From Gnetum montanum (Eukaryota > Streptophyta > Gnetopsida > Gnetales > Gnetaceae), in the NCBI GenBank assembly GCA_015680685.1, contig MNCI01020988.1:25022-70192 (forward strand): a stretch of DNA of 45,171 nucleotides, read 5' to 3'. Shown here one piece after another: positions 22,741 through 33,665 of the stretch (its first letter is position 1; each line of letters starts with the position of its first letter). The notes beneath the pieces were generated by a model. It made no database searches. It was not told the origin of the DNA and saw only the letters and a program-made list of their open reading frames with translations. The position numbers and the translations under genes were made by a program.

Positions 22741-25271
22741 TGCATTGAGTGCAATTTTTGGTTCGAAGGAAGCTTCAAAGATTCAAAGGATGATGAGGCA
22801 TTTGGATAATTAGCCACTTGTGGTTGTGAGAACTTAGTTGGATTGTTGGTTCTAAAGAAAGGTCTCCTCTTTGATCAGTTGTTTGAACCAACAGCAGGTT
22901 GAAGATTAATAGCCCTTGTAGCATTATATTGCTATGGTTGGGTAGGAAGCTCACCCTGCATAGTTGGAGCAAGTGGTAATGGAGCTGAGGATGGAAGAGA
23001 CGCAGAAAGATTAGAAGAGTAGTGTGTATGTGAAGCATCACCCTTAGAAGAAGAAGAAGAAGTTCTATAGTACTCAAGGGTTTGGTAGTGAGGTTGAAGA
23101 GCATTGTGACTAGTAAAGTCACGTGGAGAGATCGGCTACTGAATGTAATAATCGTATGGGTCAGGTTGATGGTAAGAGTACTGTTGATGTGGTAGTCACA
23201 TTTCTCATGACTGTAGGTGTTGCCACTATTGATACTATTCATTCAATTATGGTGGAGCTCCACTCAGATAATATGTCAAGGGTTGGTGGAACTTCCTTGG
23301 GTTACCTTGAGGATAAGGTAACCTTTTGGGGTGTTTGTCATCTGTTTAATCATGGGTTTAGTGCATACACCCCAAATTATTGTAGATGTGACACTACTGA
23401 GCAACATCTCTTAGGATGGTCATATTGGAAATCTCACATTCACCATGATCGTCTGTGTCTGAATCCACAACCTATTTAATGATGAAAACCTTACCCTTAC
23501 CCTTGTTACATGCATACTCAGCTTCTTTTTTTTTCTTCTCTCTTGGTCACTACTTTGTTCTCTAGATTCCTCAACTATTTTTAGAACAATTTGAAATTTG
23601 TCGTCTAGGGAGGTCCACATTTGATCAACCTTTGCTAATACTTCTAATGGAAATTTTTAAATGGGCAAAGTCTTTCTATTCATCATCTCTTCAAGTGGTG
23701 ACTCTTCTTCATCTTTGTAAAATCTCACTTCCTTATTTTGGAGGAAAGGATCTCTATTGTACTCCTCTACACTTTCTCTTTTCCTTAACTCATTTTCCTC
23801 CTTGGCAAATCACTTCAACAATCTCTATATTTGATGGACTCTAAGCTCGAATAGCCTTCCTTGGGCATAAGTACCAAGGGTTCCTCGTGTTTCATACCTA
23901 AGCCATCTACGAGATGGTGTAGCTGTTCCTTTTGTGAGTAACCATGGCCAGGGCAATGATGAAATAAGGAATAATATCGGCCAATGACAACATCCAATGG
24001 TTCATGTCCTCCTTGTTTCCATCCTTGGATTTGCTTACGTAGGTTGGACAATCAAGAGTACGTTTGATACTTATCACTAAATAGCTCTAACATGGTACTC
24101 CATCGATGAATGGATTCCGATTCTAAGGATTGGTACCAGCTTTTCACTTCCTTGATCAGTGTCCATGCAAACAAGTTTAGCTTTTGCCACTCATTTTCTA
24201 TATTTGCAAGGCACATGCATCGTGGAATGCTTGTAAATGATTTTGAGGATTAGCATTGTATCCCCCTTTAAATCGTGGGATGTTATTTATGTCTAGTCTT
24301 TTGATCCTACTATCTTTTTGGTGCCTTGATGGAATCCTAACAGCCTCTGCTATATTTAACATACTTTAGGCGGTGAGTAGGGGTTCATCGTGATCATGTT
24401 TCCTATGGCATCTATGATGCCTATGCTGTTCCCTACTCTCCCTTCTTTTATGATGTGTCCCTCCAGAATGTCCTTACCCCCTTTCTCTACTATTTTTTTT
24501 GTGATTTCTATTTTTCCTACCATTATCCTCATGGTCTCACCCTCTATAATTGTATTTAGATCCCAAAGGAGAGGAGGAAGAATATGATGAAGGTGAAGAG
24601 GAAGGAGGACTTGCACCATGTCGGTGCTTGCCACCTTTTCTTCAGTGGTCAGGGCCTTGGTCATGATTACGATCGTGATGTTCGTCATTGTCATGTATTC
24701 GTGTTCCTTTTTTAGACCCTTTGTGTCCATTGGTGCTAGAACCTAAGTTATGAATAGTTGAGTGAAGATTCTGATACCCAAATCCTTGACCAAAGTCAAA
24801 GATAGGAACATTGTCTTATAGAAAACCTCCCAAGACAAGTTCGCCACTGTCATTTTTACCTAGGACATACATGACATCCTGAGACCACTTCCCCTTCACA
24901 GATTTGTAATGTCTATCTTGTTGTAAATCCTTTTGGTGTTGTGCCTCCATGGATTGATAACTTCTTGAATCTTGTTCATGCACAACGTACTCTGACTATA
25001 AGTGTTGCATACTGATTCATGTGAGAGCATGAAGAAGCATGCTTGGGATTGAGAAATTGGGGGGTAACACTATGTTACCTTCTAAATCACGCCATCGTAG
25101 TTGTTCATCCTAGTGGAGGATAAAGGTAAAGGTTGGTACATACTCATTAGAATGAATGTATACCATGCAAAATTGTTGGGGCACTGGCGGATCATCTTGT
25201 GCACCACACCTCTAATTGTTCATGGTATCAGACCTAGTTGGTGAAGCACTCTCATAAGAAGAAGAAGACAT
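22741..25271 (-). pseudogene. gag of element Y
   Basis: The start at 25269-25271 encodes MSSSSYESASPTRSD, matching A's and C's starts. In-frame TAG codons follow at 25212-25214 and 25110-25112 (FILH-stop-DEQL). The second is at the same codon as a stop in element C. The central capsid-like part reads LRKQIQGWKQGGHEPLDVV and CPGHGYSQKEQL (23815-24051). A basic, Ser/His-rich part lies before it, and the zinc-knuckle region is near 23400-23440. Many stops and shifts; not functional. Confidence 0.8.
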
Positions 25272-25384
25272 GATTGATTACTCAGTGTGTCGTACCCTTT
25301 TCTGGTGATTGTAGGATAGTTGACCTTAAGGGTTCATTCCAATGATGGAAGGACTTCCTAAGTTCTACTTAGTGCACAAACAAC

Positions 25385-25407
25385 AAAATCCCCGACAATG
25401 ATGCCAA
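25385..25407 (-). promoter_or_regulatory. primer-binding site of element Y
   Basis: The minus strand immediately inside the LTR reads TTGGCATCATTGTCGGGGAT, close to the tRNA-Asp-type primer site TTGGCGCCGTTGCCGGGGAT. The differences are mostly C to T or G to A. Confidence 0.8.
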
Positions 25408-26227
25408 TGATGAACTGCAAGGTACCCCTACACCCAACCATATGAATACGAGCGTTCACGCACTATTCGGTCAAACTTCGAGGATTAAGTGCTTATGCAC
25501 TTACATAGAACAAGGATGAGTTATGTAGTCATTGTCTTCCCAAGCTTACTTGTAAGGCATAATTATATGGTTAAGTAAACTTATGGTATATGATTTTTTA
25601 TGTTTTTTATATTTTCTATCGTGGTCTCCTAAGTGTGTGAAATGAAAATATTTAGTTAACTAATAGGTTTTTGTAACTCTAATGTTTAATCAAATCCTAA
25701 CACCAGCATCTGTTCCCACTCTTCAGACACATCCTAAACTAGTGTAACACTACTGGGATTACCAAACGCTATTTGTTACTAGGTTACCAAGTGTTCCATG
25801 TATGCTCGAAGTGGTCGTGCTGAGTGTGCTAATTCATTGATAATTAATAATTCTATAGAAATAAAATTAATTAACTAATAAAAGCATCAAATAATAGTAA
25901 ATGACATTAAATGAAATAGTTAAGCTATTTTGAATGTTGCAAGGTTTATCACAAAGTTCATCTTTATTTCTAGATACAAGGTGTGCTTAGGTACACAATG
26001 CTGGAATAAAGATTCGTTCACTCTATGACTCCTACTATGGGAACTCAGAAATAATTCTAACTCTAGAAGAGAAAAACTACAAAATTTCGGCTAAGGGACT
26101 AGAAAAATTACTACCAAATCTAAGCACCCTTGTCTCTTATTTATAGGCAACGAGACAAGCTCTGACATCGCGTATCCAATGTCAAGGGTTTGATCCAATA
26201 TTGTGTATCTGATATTAGGACTCATCA
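25408..26227 (-). repeat. 5' LTR of element Y
   Basis: It starts TGATGAACTGCA on the plus strand and ends GGACTCATCA at 26227, 820 bp. It contains the family blocks ('aggtacccctacacccaacca', 'aaggtttatcacaaagttcatctttatt') and a minus-strand TATA box at 26137-26145. It lacks the extra duplicated block of LTR X. Its outer end directly abuts the inverted element Z, so Y appears to have inserted into Z. Confidence 0.88.
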
Positions 26228-27563
26228 ACCAATAATAGGAAGTTAAATAAGTCTTTGCATGGAGTGGTTCCCATCATCAAAAAAGAAAAAAAATGCACAA
26301 AAAAATGATGGGAATTCAAAGCACGCCCCTTAGAAAAAATAAACGAGCTATAAGCACTAGTCATGGGACTAGAAAGACATGTTACCCATATCTGAAGGCC
26401 CACTCTAACTAAGGCCCTTCCTCACTTCTTACTGCTCTTTTCTTCTTTAATAAGGAATGGTTATTGTCTTATGTGAGGACTCTTGTATCTCAGGGGGGTA
26501 GACTGGTCTTAGAATGGTGATGTGATATTACTAAACATGGTTGGTTTTGGTCTGGACTAAGGATGGATTTTATGAGGTTATTTAACCACAAAATTCACAA
26601 GGGACTTCATGTGACCTTAATCAAGAACTTCATTCCACTCTTTCTCATCCATCTATGCTTTCCATGTCTCACCTCACCACCAGTTTGATGTTCTTGTTCA
26701 ATGTCTTGGTTTGATGTGTTAAAATTCTTAGGTAGTTTCTTCTAGGTTTTTGTACTTAACCTTCTGTAACCATTAATCATTCATGGGGCCTATAGACTCC
26801 TCGGTTTGAAGTTATGCAAGGGAAATTAAGCAATGTGCCTACTTTGGGAAGGACCCACTTGCATATCTTTTGGTTGGGTTAGTTAAGTTATTTTTCCTTA
26901 GACGTCCTCACAATCAAATCCTTTTGCGTGTCTCATCAATAACATCCAATTATGCGCATCTTCACAATGTTTTTTAGTAAATCCTTTTTTTATTTGTTGT
27001 GAATTCTTAAACCATATTTAAGCATTTCATCACATTTGGACCTTTCAGAATTTAATGGATCACTTATCCATTTCACCTCTTTTTCAACCTTTCCACTAAC
27101 ACTATTATAGAAATCAATCCATAAGACTCACAACCTAGCCAAGTGTAATCACTGATAAGACAAGGTACTTTGAAGCTATATGTTACACACTACACACTAA
27201 TCTGCAATTTTGTTGTGATTGTAGTGGAAAGTGCAGACTAGAAATGGGACTATCTTCACCAACCGATAAGTAGCAACACCATGTGACAAGGACCCTTCAT
27301 GATCATTGAATCTTCTCCCTCACTCTTTAGTTGCCAGAGGAGTTGGATGTCAGTTTTGTTTGGGGTGTTCACTTTTCTTTTCATGAACACTCAATTTTGT
27401 AAAAGATTGTAAATCCATACACTTAGGTCCTTATAATTTGTCTATTTTATCTTAGTCAAGTTTGCATGTTAGTCAATAATCCCATACCTTCCCAATATTT
27501 TGTAAGGAACTTGTTCCTCCTCTTGTTCACTTGAGGGCAAGTTTTCATTTAGTCATGGGGGTA
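26228..27563 (+). mobile_element. element Z, 3' internal region in plus orientation
   Basis: This is the reverse complement of the family's 3' internal region. For instance 26250-26430 matches the complement of 18390-18540 ('gtctttgcatgg...tggttccc', 'catgttacccat'). It ends in a polypurine tract 'agtcatgggggta' at 27551-27563, directly before an LTR. Only this 3' part survives to the right of Y. The coding part is not visible. Confidence 0.75.
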
Positions 27564-27790
27564 TGATAAATCATGTTTTGATGCACTCTAATATCGAATA
27601 CGCGACATCAAAGCCTTGATATCGAATACTTGGCATTAGACCCCAAGATGCGATGTCAAATATCCGATATCATGAGGTATATGCCAGCCTATAAATATAG
27701 CGCTTGGGCACATGATTTTGACATTAGTTTTTGAATAGAGTAATGAAGTTTTTGCAGTTTAGCCATTCTAGAGTTAGAAGATAAGGTGAG
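27564..27790 (+). repeat. 3' LTR of element Z, truncated
   Basis: It begins TGATAAATCATG after the PPT, carries degenerate GATATCGAATAC repeats, a TATA box (TATAAATATA, 27690-27699) and 'ccattctagagttagaa', all matching the solo LTR at 35499. Similarity is lost after about 27790, so roughly the last two thirds are missing. Confidence 0.7.
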
Positions 27791-28180
27791 TTTAATTTTT
27801 AAAAAAATTTGAAAATATACACAAGCAATTACCATGGATGATGATGAAGGTAAGGAAATGAATACACATAATACATGGTATGCTTGAGCTATTAATTTTC
27901 ATTCCATGAAGTTGCTAACAACTAAAAAGACACTACAATTAAGTAGGGAACAAAGAATATGCAAGCTGAGTTCATACATCACATGGATTGATGATATGCA
28001 TTATTGTTGAATGACACTATGGTCTTTGTATACCAACCAAATGATGCAAGAGACAAAACTACTTTGTTTGCTTTCAAAGGTTGTGGTCATTATGATATTT
28101 GATAGAATGTGAAAGAGCTAGACCATTTGAGACCAAAATTAATCAAGTAGACATCGAGCAATTTTAATCCAGATTTCTAA
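27791..28180. other. no gene recognised
   Basis: AT-rich sequence with short open frames only. Two short coding-like stretches such as 'ttgaatgacactatggtcttt' cannot be assigned. Confidence 0.5.
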
Positions 28181-29782
28181 TGAAACACCCCAAAAAATGC
28201 GAGGTCATTCTTGCTTCGCAATGCGCAGCGTTACAACAGTTCTTCGGGAGGAGAATGCTCTGAATTTAGGCCGACCGGTTCAGCAAATTTTCTACTTTAG
28301 GTATGAACAGGCTCTACAGATCATCCTACCTATCCACCTAAGTAGTCTGCCTAGTTGACAACCTGCTCAGAAGTGATGCACAGAGTTGGCAGCAGCATTC
28401 AGGATGCGCGAAATAGTTTAGAAAGTTTTCTAAGTCACGAAGTCTGCTACGCTATGCTACGCCTCGCTATGTAGCTTAGCAAGCTTCAGAAAACATTTGC
28501 AGAATGAAGTGCCATGCTATGCTACGCTACATAGCATAGCATACCATGGCAACGACTATACAACCAACCTCATTGCCCAACTTCAAGTCCTTCAAAAATG
28601 TCCCTTTTTGTCAGGAAGCGGTTGCTACGCTACACTGAGCTACATGGCACAGTGAGGTGTAGCAATCCTGCGAAAGGGAAAGAAGGCAACTCAAAGGGTA
28701 GGACCAGCAAGTTTGCAAGTTCTGCAGTGCAGAAAGCAAAGTTCGTAGATTGGCAAAGTTTTTGCGACTAAGGCTAGTCGCTACGCAACGCTACACTACA
28801 TAGCGTAGCGTAGCGTAGCAAGTATGTAGCATACATGTGGTGAAACGTGGGACAACATGCTACGCTATGTCGAGCATGCTACGCTATGAAGCACAGTAAA
28901 GCATGCGGGTGGTTCTGCGACATCAATGCACTTTACCTAATTGAACTGTTGGCACATGTCTCCAGACGCTGACAGCGTAATTAAGGCATGGCAGGCTCAC
29001 AATTGCGGCATGGCAGACTCATAGTCACAACCTTCATGCACGTCCAACGGTTATGCTGGCATGTGTAGCACAAGCAATTCAACGAAGGCCTAGGGCACGT
29101 GGTGTCCAAACTGCCCCTTTCGCATGCCCTTGGTCCTATAAATACTCCAATGAGCAGCATTCAAAGGGTTTGAATTTTTTCCAATTTTTGAAATTTTCCT
29201 CTCTCGCACTCAAGCTCTCTTCCTGGCATGCTGTAACATCGAGCATTGTGTAAGCTTTCTGTTTGACACTGCAAATAGTTAGCATTCTTAGCTGGCATTT
29301 TGTTCTATTTCCCTTCTACCACCTTGGTAGAATCCTCGCATGGTCAACTCCTAAGTCCGCACCCAAGCGCATAGTCGTCCTTGCCCTACATGTCTTGGTT
29401 ACTCTCGGGACCTTTGCACTCCACAGCGTTGTGCAACCGACTGTATCCATCTTGACAAGGCAAACTTGTAACTCCAAAGCGGTGCATTTTTCTAACTACA
29501 TTTTACTTTGTGTTCACTACTTATTATTGCATTTTACATTACTTTCTGCTGTATTTATACTTAAGCATTAGCATTACTTTGTGCTTTCGTTCCCTCTTTC
29601 AAATTATATGTTGTAAAAGGCTATATAGACGCTGATTAAGTCCCTGTCTAATCAACTAGACCATTTAGGGTGCCCCGTATCTGCACACACCCAGCATAGC
29701 CCTCCCGCGGATACAAGGTCGAAACTGTCGTGCTCGCCGAACCCTCGGTGTTTTCCAGCCACTGACGTTTTTGGTTGCTACA
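28181..29782 (+). repeat. putative solo LTR of an unrelated family, palindrome-rich
   Basis: It starts TGAAACACCCC and ends GGTTGCTACA, 1602 bp, with flanking 5-mers tctaa (28176-28180) and cctaa (29783-29787) that match at four of five bases. A TATA box (TATAAATA) is at 29137-29144, in keeping with a U3-R boundary. The region before it contains many copies of GCTACGCTA and its complement TAGCGTAGC, arranged as imperfect palindromes. No PBS, PPT or coding region flanks it, so it would be a solo LTR. The open frames inside (for example 29053-29253) show no protein similarity. Confidence 0.55.
28442..28910. repeat. clustered imperfect palindromes of GCTACGCTA / TAGCGTAGC
   Basis: At least five clusters occur, at about 28442-28480, 28511-28550, 28624-28665, 28780-28819 and 28857-28895. 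Two are near-perfect inverted repeats: 28511-28550 (GCCATGCTATGCTA... to ...TAGCATAGCATACCATGGC) and 28780-28819 (GCTACGCAACGCTAC... to ...GTAGCGTAGCGTAGC). They could form hairpins or act as clustered factor-binding sites in the LTR promoter. Confidence 0.85.
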
Positions 29783-31999
29783 CCTAATTCCAAACAAAAC
29801 CTTACATGTTGTGCTAACCAGGCTCTTTTGTATAGAAGAAACCCCATCTTGCATAGCACCTTGGCAGCAGCAACAAAAGTTTGATTGAAACTGCTACAGT
29901 TCTTAAATTTGCATCTTTGTTCTAAAAAAAAGGAAGTTTTTTCAGGTAAGATTGACTATGGAACTTCCAAAGCATGTTGTCACCTCAGTATGCAAAAATA
30001 TTAGCAAACAAGCTTCACATATAGTTCACTATGAAGATTATGTCAGTCCATTTTTCAATATATGTAAAATATTTCAATGTTCAATCTTGCCTAAAAGCTA
30101 ATGGAAACTAGCCATGCTTGGTTGATTTGTAGAGTTTAATTTTCATTTTTTTCTTGAAAATGTAATATATATGGGATAGATCTTATGAGGCTTTAGACTT
30201 AATAATGCTTTAATTTCAATTTCATAAACATAGGATCCTCCATTTCACTTAGAGTAAATATGTTAGCATTATGGATGAAATAATATTTAAAGTTGCTTAA
30301 GGTTCACCTTCCAGCATAATGAATAGCATATTATTTAGAGAGTCTCCTTATAATTTAGTGTGATTGATATCATGAGTAGTTGGCCTCTAGGCCAAAATTA
30401 TTTTAGATTAGGCCCCAGAATAAATATTCAACTAGTGACTCATTTGTCATGAGTAGTTGGCCTCTAGACCAAAATTATTTTAAATTGGGTCCTAGAATAA
30501 ATATTCAACTAGTGACTCATCTATTATGAGTAGTTGGCCTCTAGGCCAAAATTATTTCAAATTGGGCCCCAAAATAAATATTCAACTAACCACTTTACTG
30601 TTTAACTTTTAGCACAGGGACTCTTCCAAGAAGAGCACTGGATGACTCTATCAATAGCAAAGTAATCCCTCAATAATAGGGTAATCCATATTTATCAAAT
30701 GTCAAAAGTCAACCTATTGGAGCATGAAGCTTTCAATTTCTTACTCTAGATGTAGATTGACCTACTCTGTGTGATGATACCTATAATTGCGTACATATCT
30801 TAGTATCATTTCTAAATAATCGAAGGCCCTTGATTCTTCTATGGACCTTATCTTTCATTTTCCACATCATGGACAAGAGGGATATTGCTTCATCTTAGCA
30901 AGTTTGAAAAAAGGTAGCCTTGATAGTTCAGGTGTTTAAAGACTTCCAACAAATTATTTATTATGATTGGAAATGGAAATAGAAATGCTTGATTACATCT
31001 TGTGAGACTATAAAAGGTTTATATAGGATAACATTTTTTTTATTATAATGCTTTGATATAGTTATGATCGGTTTTGAACACTTCATCAAGAAAATGATCC
31101 AAAATTGACACCTCCAGCTTAAACATACCAAAGTTATTGCCTGAATACTATATTTAAGACTAAGAACATCATTATTAATATTAAAATTATAAAGTTCACA
31201 TTTCATGTCATACCTTTTAGTGTCAGTTTATAACTAAAGGTAATATTTGGGTTGGAGAATGAGTAAATTAGTGACCTCTGCCAAGGTCATGCGCCCTTTG
31301 TTTTTTTGTCCACTGCGAGATTACCCTGTTCGATCATTTTAAAGATTAAGAGTCTTTGTTCTTCCTGCAGAAAAGTGCAACGTTTCTTGAATTTAGATGG
31401 ATAACACCGTGGAGTGAACTCAACTACAGCGACTTAATTAATTACGTTGATTCCGACTGATGAGACGTTGGATGGACTTTTGCGCAATCACAGAACTGTC
31501 AATTTTACAATTGTAATTTGAACGGTTGTTATCAGTCGTTGCAGAAATTTTGAAGTCACGTGAGGACTACATCCATGACAACACAAAGGAAATCTCCTTC
31601 TCTGTTACGAAGATTTGACACGGTCACACAAAATGATGGATAATGCAGCAATAACCGTTTGACTGCAATTCCATGCTCAAAAGTTCATTAATCGTTTATT
31701 GTTTGGTCAAAAGTGATGCTAATCTATAGTAACCAAACAACTCATTAGGTCTAATAAAGTCTTTTTTATAAACTAAATGTGTCAGTGGAAGTATTGTTTG
31801 GCACTCTGTAGCATTGCAGAAGCACAGCACCTCTTGATTTATCAAAGAAAGAAGTTGCAGCACCTCTTGATTAAGGGGATTCTCATCTTGAACATCAAAA
31901 GACACGCTCTTCATCCTGTAAGTATCAAAACCACCCTCTTTTGCAATTCTACTGAGCTATCTGTGAACCGAAGCAGTATTCTCTGCTCTTCTTGTTTTG
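29783..31999. other. no gene recognised; contains a tandem repeat
   Basis: No protein-like frames are seen. It includes the 77-bp tandem repeat at 30371-30601 and AT-rich sequence. The last 600 bases precede the resistance pseudogene and may hold its old promoter, but I can point to no element with confidence. Confidence 0.5.
30371..30601 (+). repeat. 77-bp tandem repeat, three copies
   Basis: Copies start at 30371, 30448 and 30525, giving an exact period of 77. Each begins (c/t)ATGAGTAGTTGGCCTCTAG and contains 'ccaaaattattt' and 'aataaatattcaacta'. Copies differ at a few positions each. Confidence 0.9.
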
Positions 32000-32006
32000 T
32001 TTAGAA

Positions 32007-32930
32007 ATGGAGGGTTTTGTGGTGGGATTGACTTCAGAGATTGCAATGGCTGCACTCACATCAGCAGCCAAGAAAATCCGCCAAGAAGCCTCACTGATCC
32101 TTGAGTTTGAGCGCAGGTTTTGTGAGTTGCATGAGAGACTGGATGATCCGCACTTACATCTCAGATAAATTGACAGAAATCGGAGCGGGCAAGAGTCCAA
32201 ACCTTAAGAGAGCTTGAATCTGCAGCAATGGAGGCTCAAGATGTTATTGATTTATGTGTCGTCAAAGGATTAGTCTCAAGTGCCTCCTCTTCACATCCTT
32301 CCCATCGGACTTCTTGTTTTAACATTTCTTTGAGTGAATGCTGTGAATGTCATCCCAAAAGACAACACATTGAAGCTTTGATACATGAATAAAAAGTTGT
32401 GGCCGTTGTGGGTATGGGTGGAAGTCGCAAAACACATCTCTGCAACATGTATTTCAATCCATCAAACCCAGGTATGAGGTTGCCATTTGGCTCTCTGTTT
32501 CTCACACAGTCACACTCACACAGTCACAGTAAAACAATTACAAGTAAATGTTTTGGCCAAGCTACGAGAGCTGCAGCTGCAACTAAAGGCTTCCAAAGTT
32601 GGGAGATTTGAACCACAAGGAGAGAGTGAAGATGTACTTCAGACGAAAATCGATGACGCTTTGAAAAATCGGAAATATCTCATTGTATCTAATGACGTGT
32701 GGGAGTTGCAGGGGAATGAGCAAGCTTATTGTCAAAATGTACTGAAAAAATTAAGAATGGGTTGCCTTTGAATGATTTGCGCAATGTGTTGGTATCTACA
32801 AGAAATTATCAGGTGGCATCAGACATTGGGGATCATGTTTATACGATACGATGCCGCTGCTGTTATCTCATGAGCATAGCAAAGAGCTCTTCGTGAAACA
32901 TCTTCTTCCTCATTCACAAGTAGAATATTG
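32007..32930 (+). pseudogene. CC-NBS-LRR disease-resistance gene, truncated and mutated
   Basis: Such proteins are intracellular immune receptors. The start at 32007 opens MEGFVVGLTSEIAMAALTSA, a coiled-coil/RPW8-like N-terminus, for 53 codons to a TAA. In other frames the NB-ARC motifs follow in order: P-loop VVAVVGMGGSRKT (about 32399-32437; GK replaced by RK), RNBS-A-like EVAIWLSVSHT (about 32476), kinase-2 KYLIVSNDVWE (about 32671; LDDVW expected), RNBS-B NVLVSTRNYQVAS (about 32782), and PLLLSHEHSKELFVKH (about 32855). No GLPL, MHD or LRR part is found, and sequence after about 32930 is unrelated. Frameshifts, stops and lost ATP-binding residues make it dead. Confidence 0.85.
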
Positions 32931-32967
32931 CGCACGTGATATTGGTGTTCCCTTAATTAATTGCTAT

Positions 32968-33020
32968 GATGATGGAGGGTGGGAGGGGAAAATCGATGAT
33001 GGAGGGTGGGAGGAGGGTGG
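32968..33020 (+). repeat. 27-bp direct repeat, two copies
   Basis: GATGATGGAGGGTGGGAGG occurs at 32968 and 32995, just past the end of the resistance pseudogene similarity. The G-rich strand is purine-only for long runs. Confidence 0.8.
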
Positions 33021-33337
33021 GGACTTACATTCCATGGCAATTGAATTAAAACCCAAAGCGTCTGGAGGGTGGAAGGAGAGTGAAGTTTGTCGACTCCCTC
33101 CCACTCGTGATGTGTGCACCTCTATTTATTTCCGTTCTCCCCATAGTGCAGACCGCGTGCAGTCTCCGGCTCATGAACCGGCTCCATTTTTTTATATTGC
33201 CAGTTTCCTGCGCGTCAACACGCTTAAATTATTTTTTATCAACACTCAAGTTTATCAGCGCAGTTTCCGCTCCCATCCTCCCTGGTCGACGCGATTTTTG
33301 GGCTCGTTCTATCGGCTCAAGAAACTGAACATCAGTC

Positions 33338-33665
33338 ATGGACAAGGAGAGCAACGCCAGCAGGACTGCATCCCAGGTTGCGATTTTTCTGTTTACTGAG
33401 TTTCGATGCAAACGTTGTATACCTTCTGAATCTCTTTTCACAGGAATGATGTAAATTACGGAAAAAAAAGAGGACGAAATCGTGAGTAAAATTGCAGGTG
33501 GATGAGGCGATGCAGAGATTGCCGAGGTGGGGACTGGGAGGCATTCGCCCAAGGGACAAAGCCCACGCTGCTGTCGTCGGCCACGAATCGGGACTGTTTC
33601 AGTGGCACCGGCTCCGTGCCGTTTCCGATGCTGTGCTGAAACGGGGCGTCCGCGCTGAAACGTAG
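33338..33665 (+). CDS. candidate small two-exon ORF, unrecognised
   Basis: Exon 1 (33338-33376) encodes MDKESNASRTASQ and ends CAG|GT. Exon 2 begins after ATTGCAG at 33498 and runs VDEAMQRLPRWGLGGIRPRD to a TAG at 33663-33665, giving 68 residues through a 121-base GT-AG intron. Exon 2 is distinctly richer in G+C than its surroundings. The acceptor lacks a strong pyrimidine tract, and a better-looking acceptor (CTTTTCACAG near 33435) would hit an early stop. A 167-codon minus-strand frame overlaps (33229-33732), so the coding strand is uncertain. I recognise no family. It could be the 5' remnant of a larger gene. Confidence 0.3.

Larger units (their letters stand above)
12749..26227 (-). mobile_element. 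composite Athila/Tat-like block (elements X and Y joined)
   Basis: The left end is LTR X with its 3' internal region. The right end is gag, PBS and 5' LTR of Y. At first sight this is one long minus-strand element, but several points argue against it. The two LTRs belong to different subfamilies (926 and 820 bp, with X carrying extra repeated blocks). The flanking 5-mers differ (gaggg left, accaa right). The 3' internal region is present twice (13675-17760 and 17761-19150). The simplest reading is two related insertions fused by recombination or deletion. Confidence 0.7.

Noticed and set aside
22775-23242. 155-codon minus frame and plus frames such as 23123-23479 over element Y's gag
   Set aside because: They are shadow or shifted frames of the decayed gag; their residues match no domain apart from low-complexity runs.
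12749-26227. A single autonomous 13-kb Ogre-like giant element
   Set aside because: Size and PBS type made this tempting, but the LTRs differ in subfamily, the flanks do not match and the 3' region is duplicated, so a fusion explains it better.
28442-28910. CRISPR-like array
   Set aside because: The repeated words are short, palindromic and irregularly spaced without unique spacers of constant length, and the context is a plant LTR.
29053-29859. Several 60-100 codon frames around 29.0-29.9 kb
   Set aside because: They lie in or at the edge of the putative solo LTR, have no recognisable motifs, and overlap on both strands as chance frames do.
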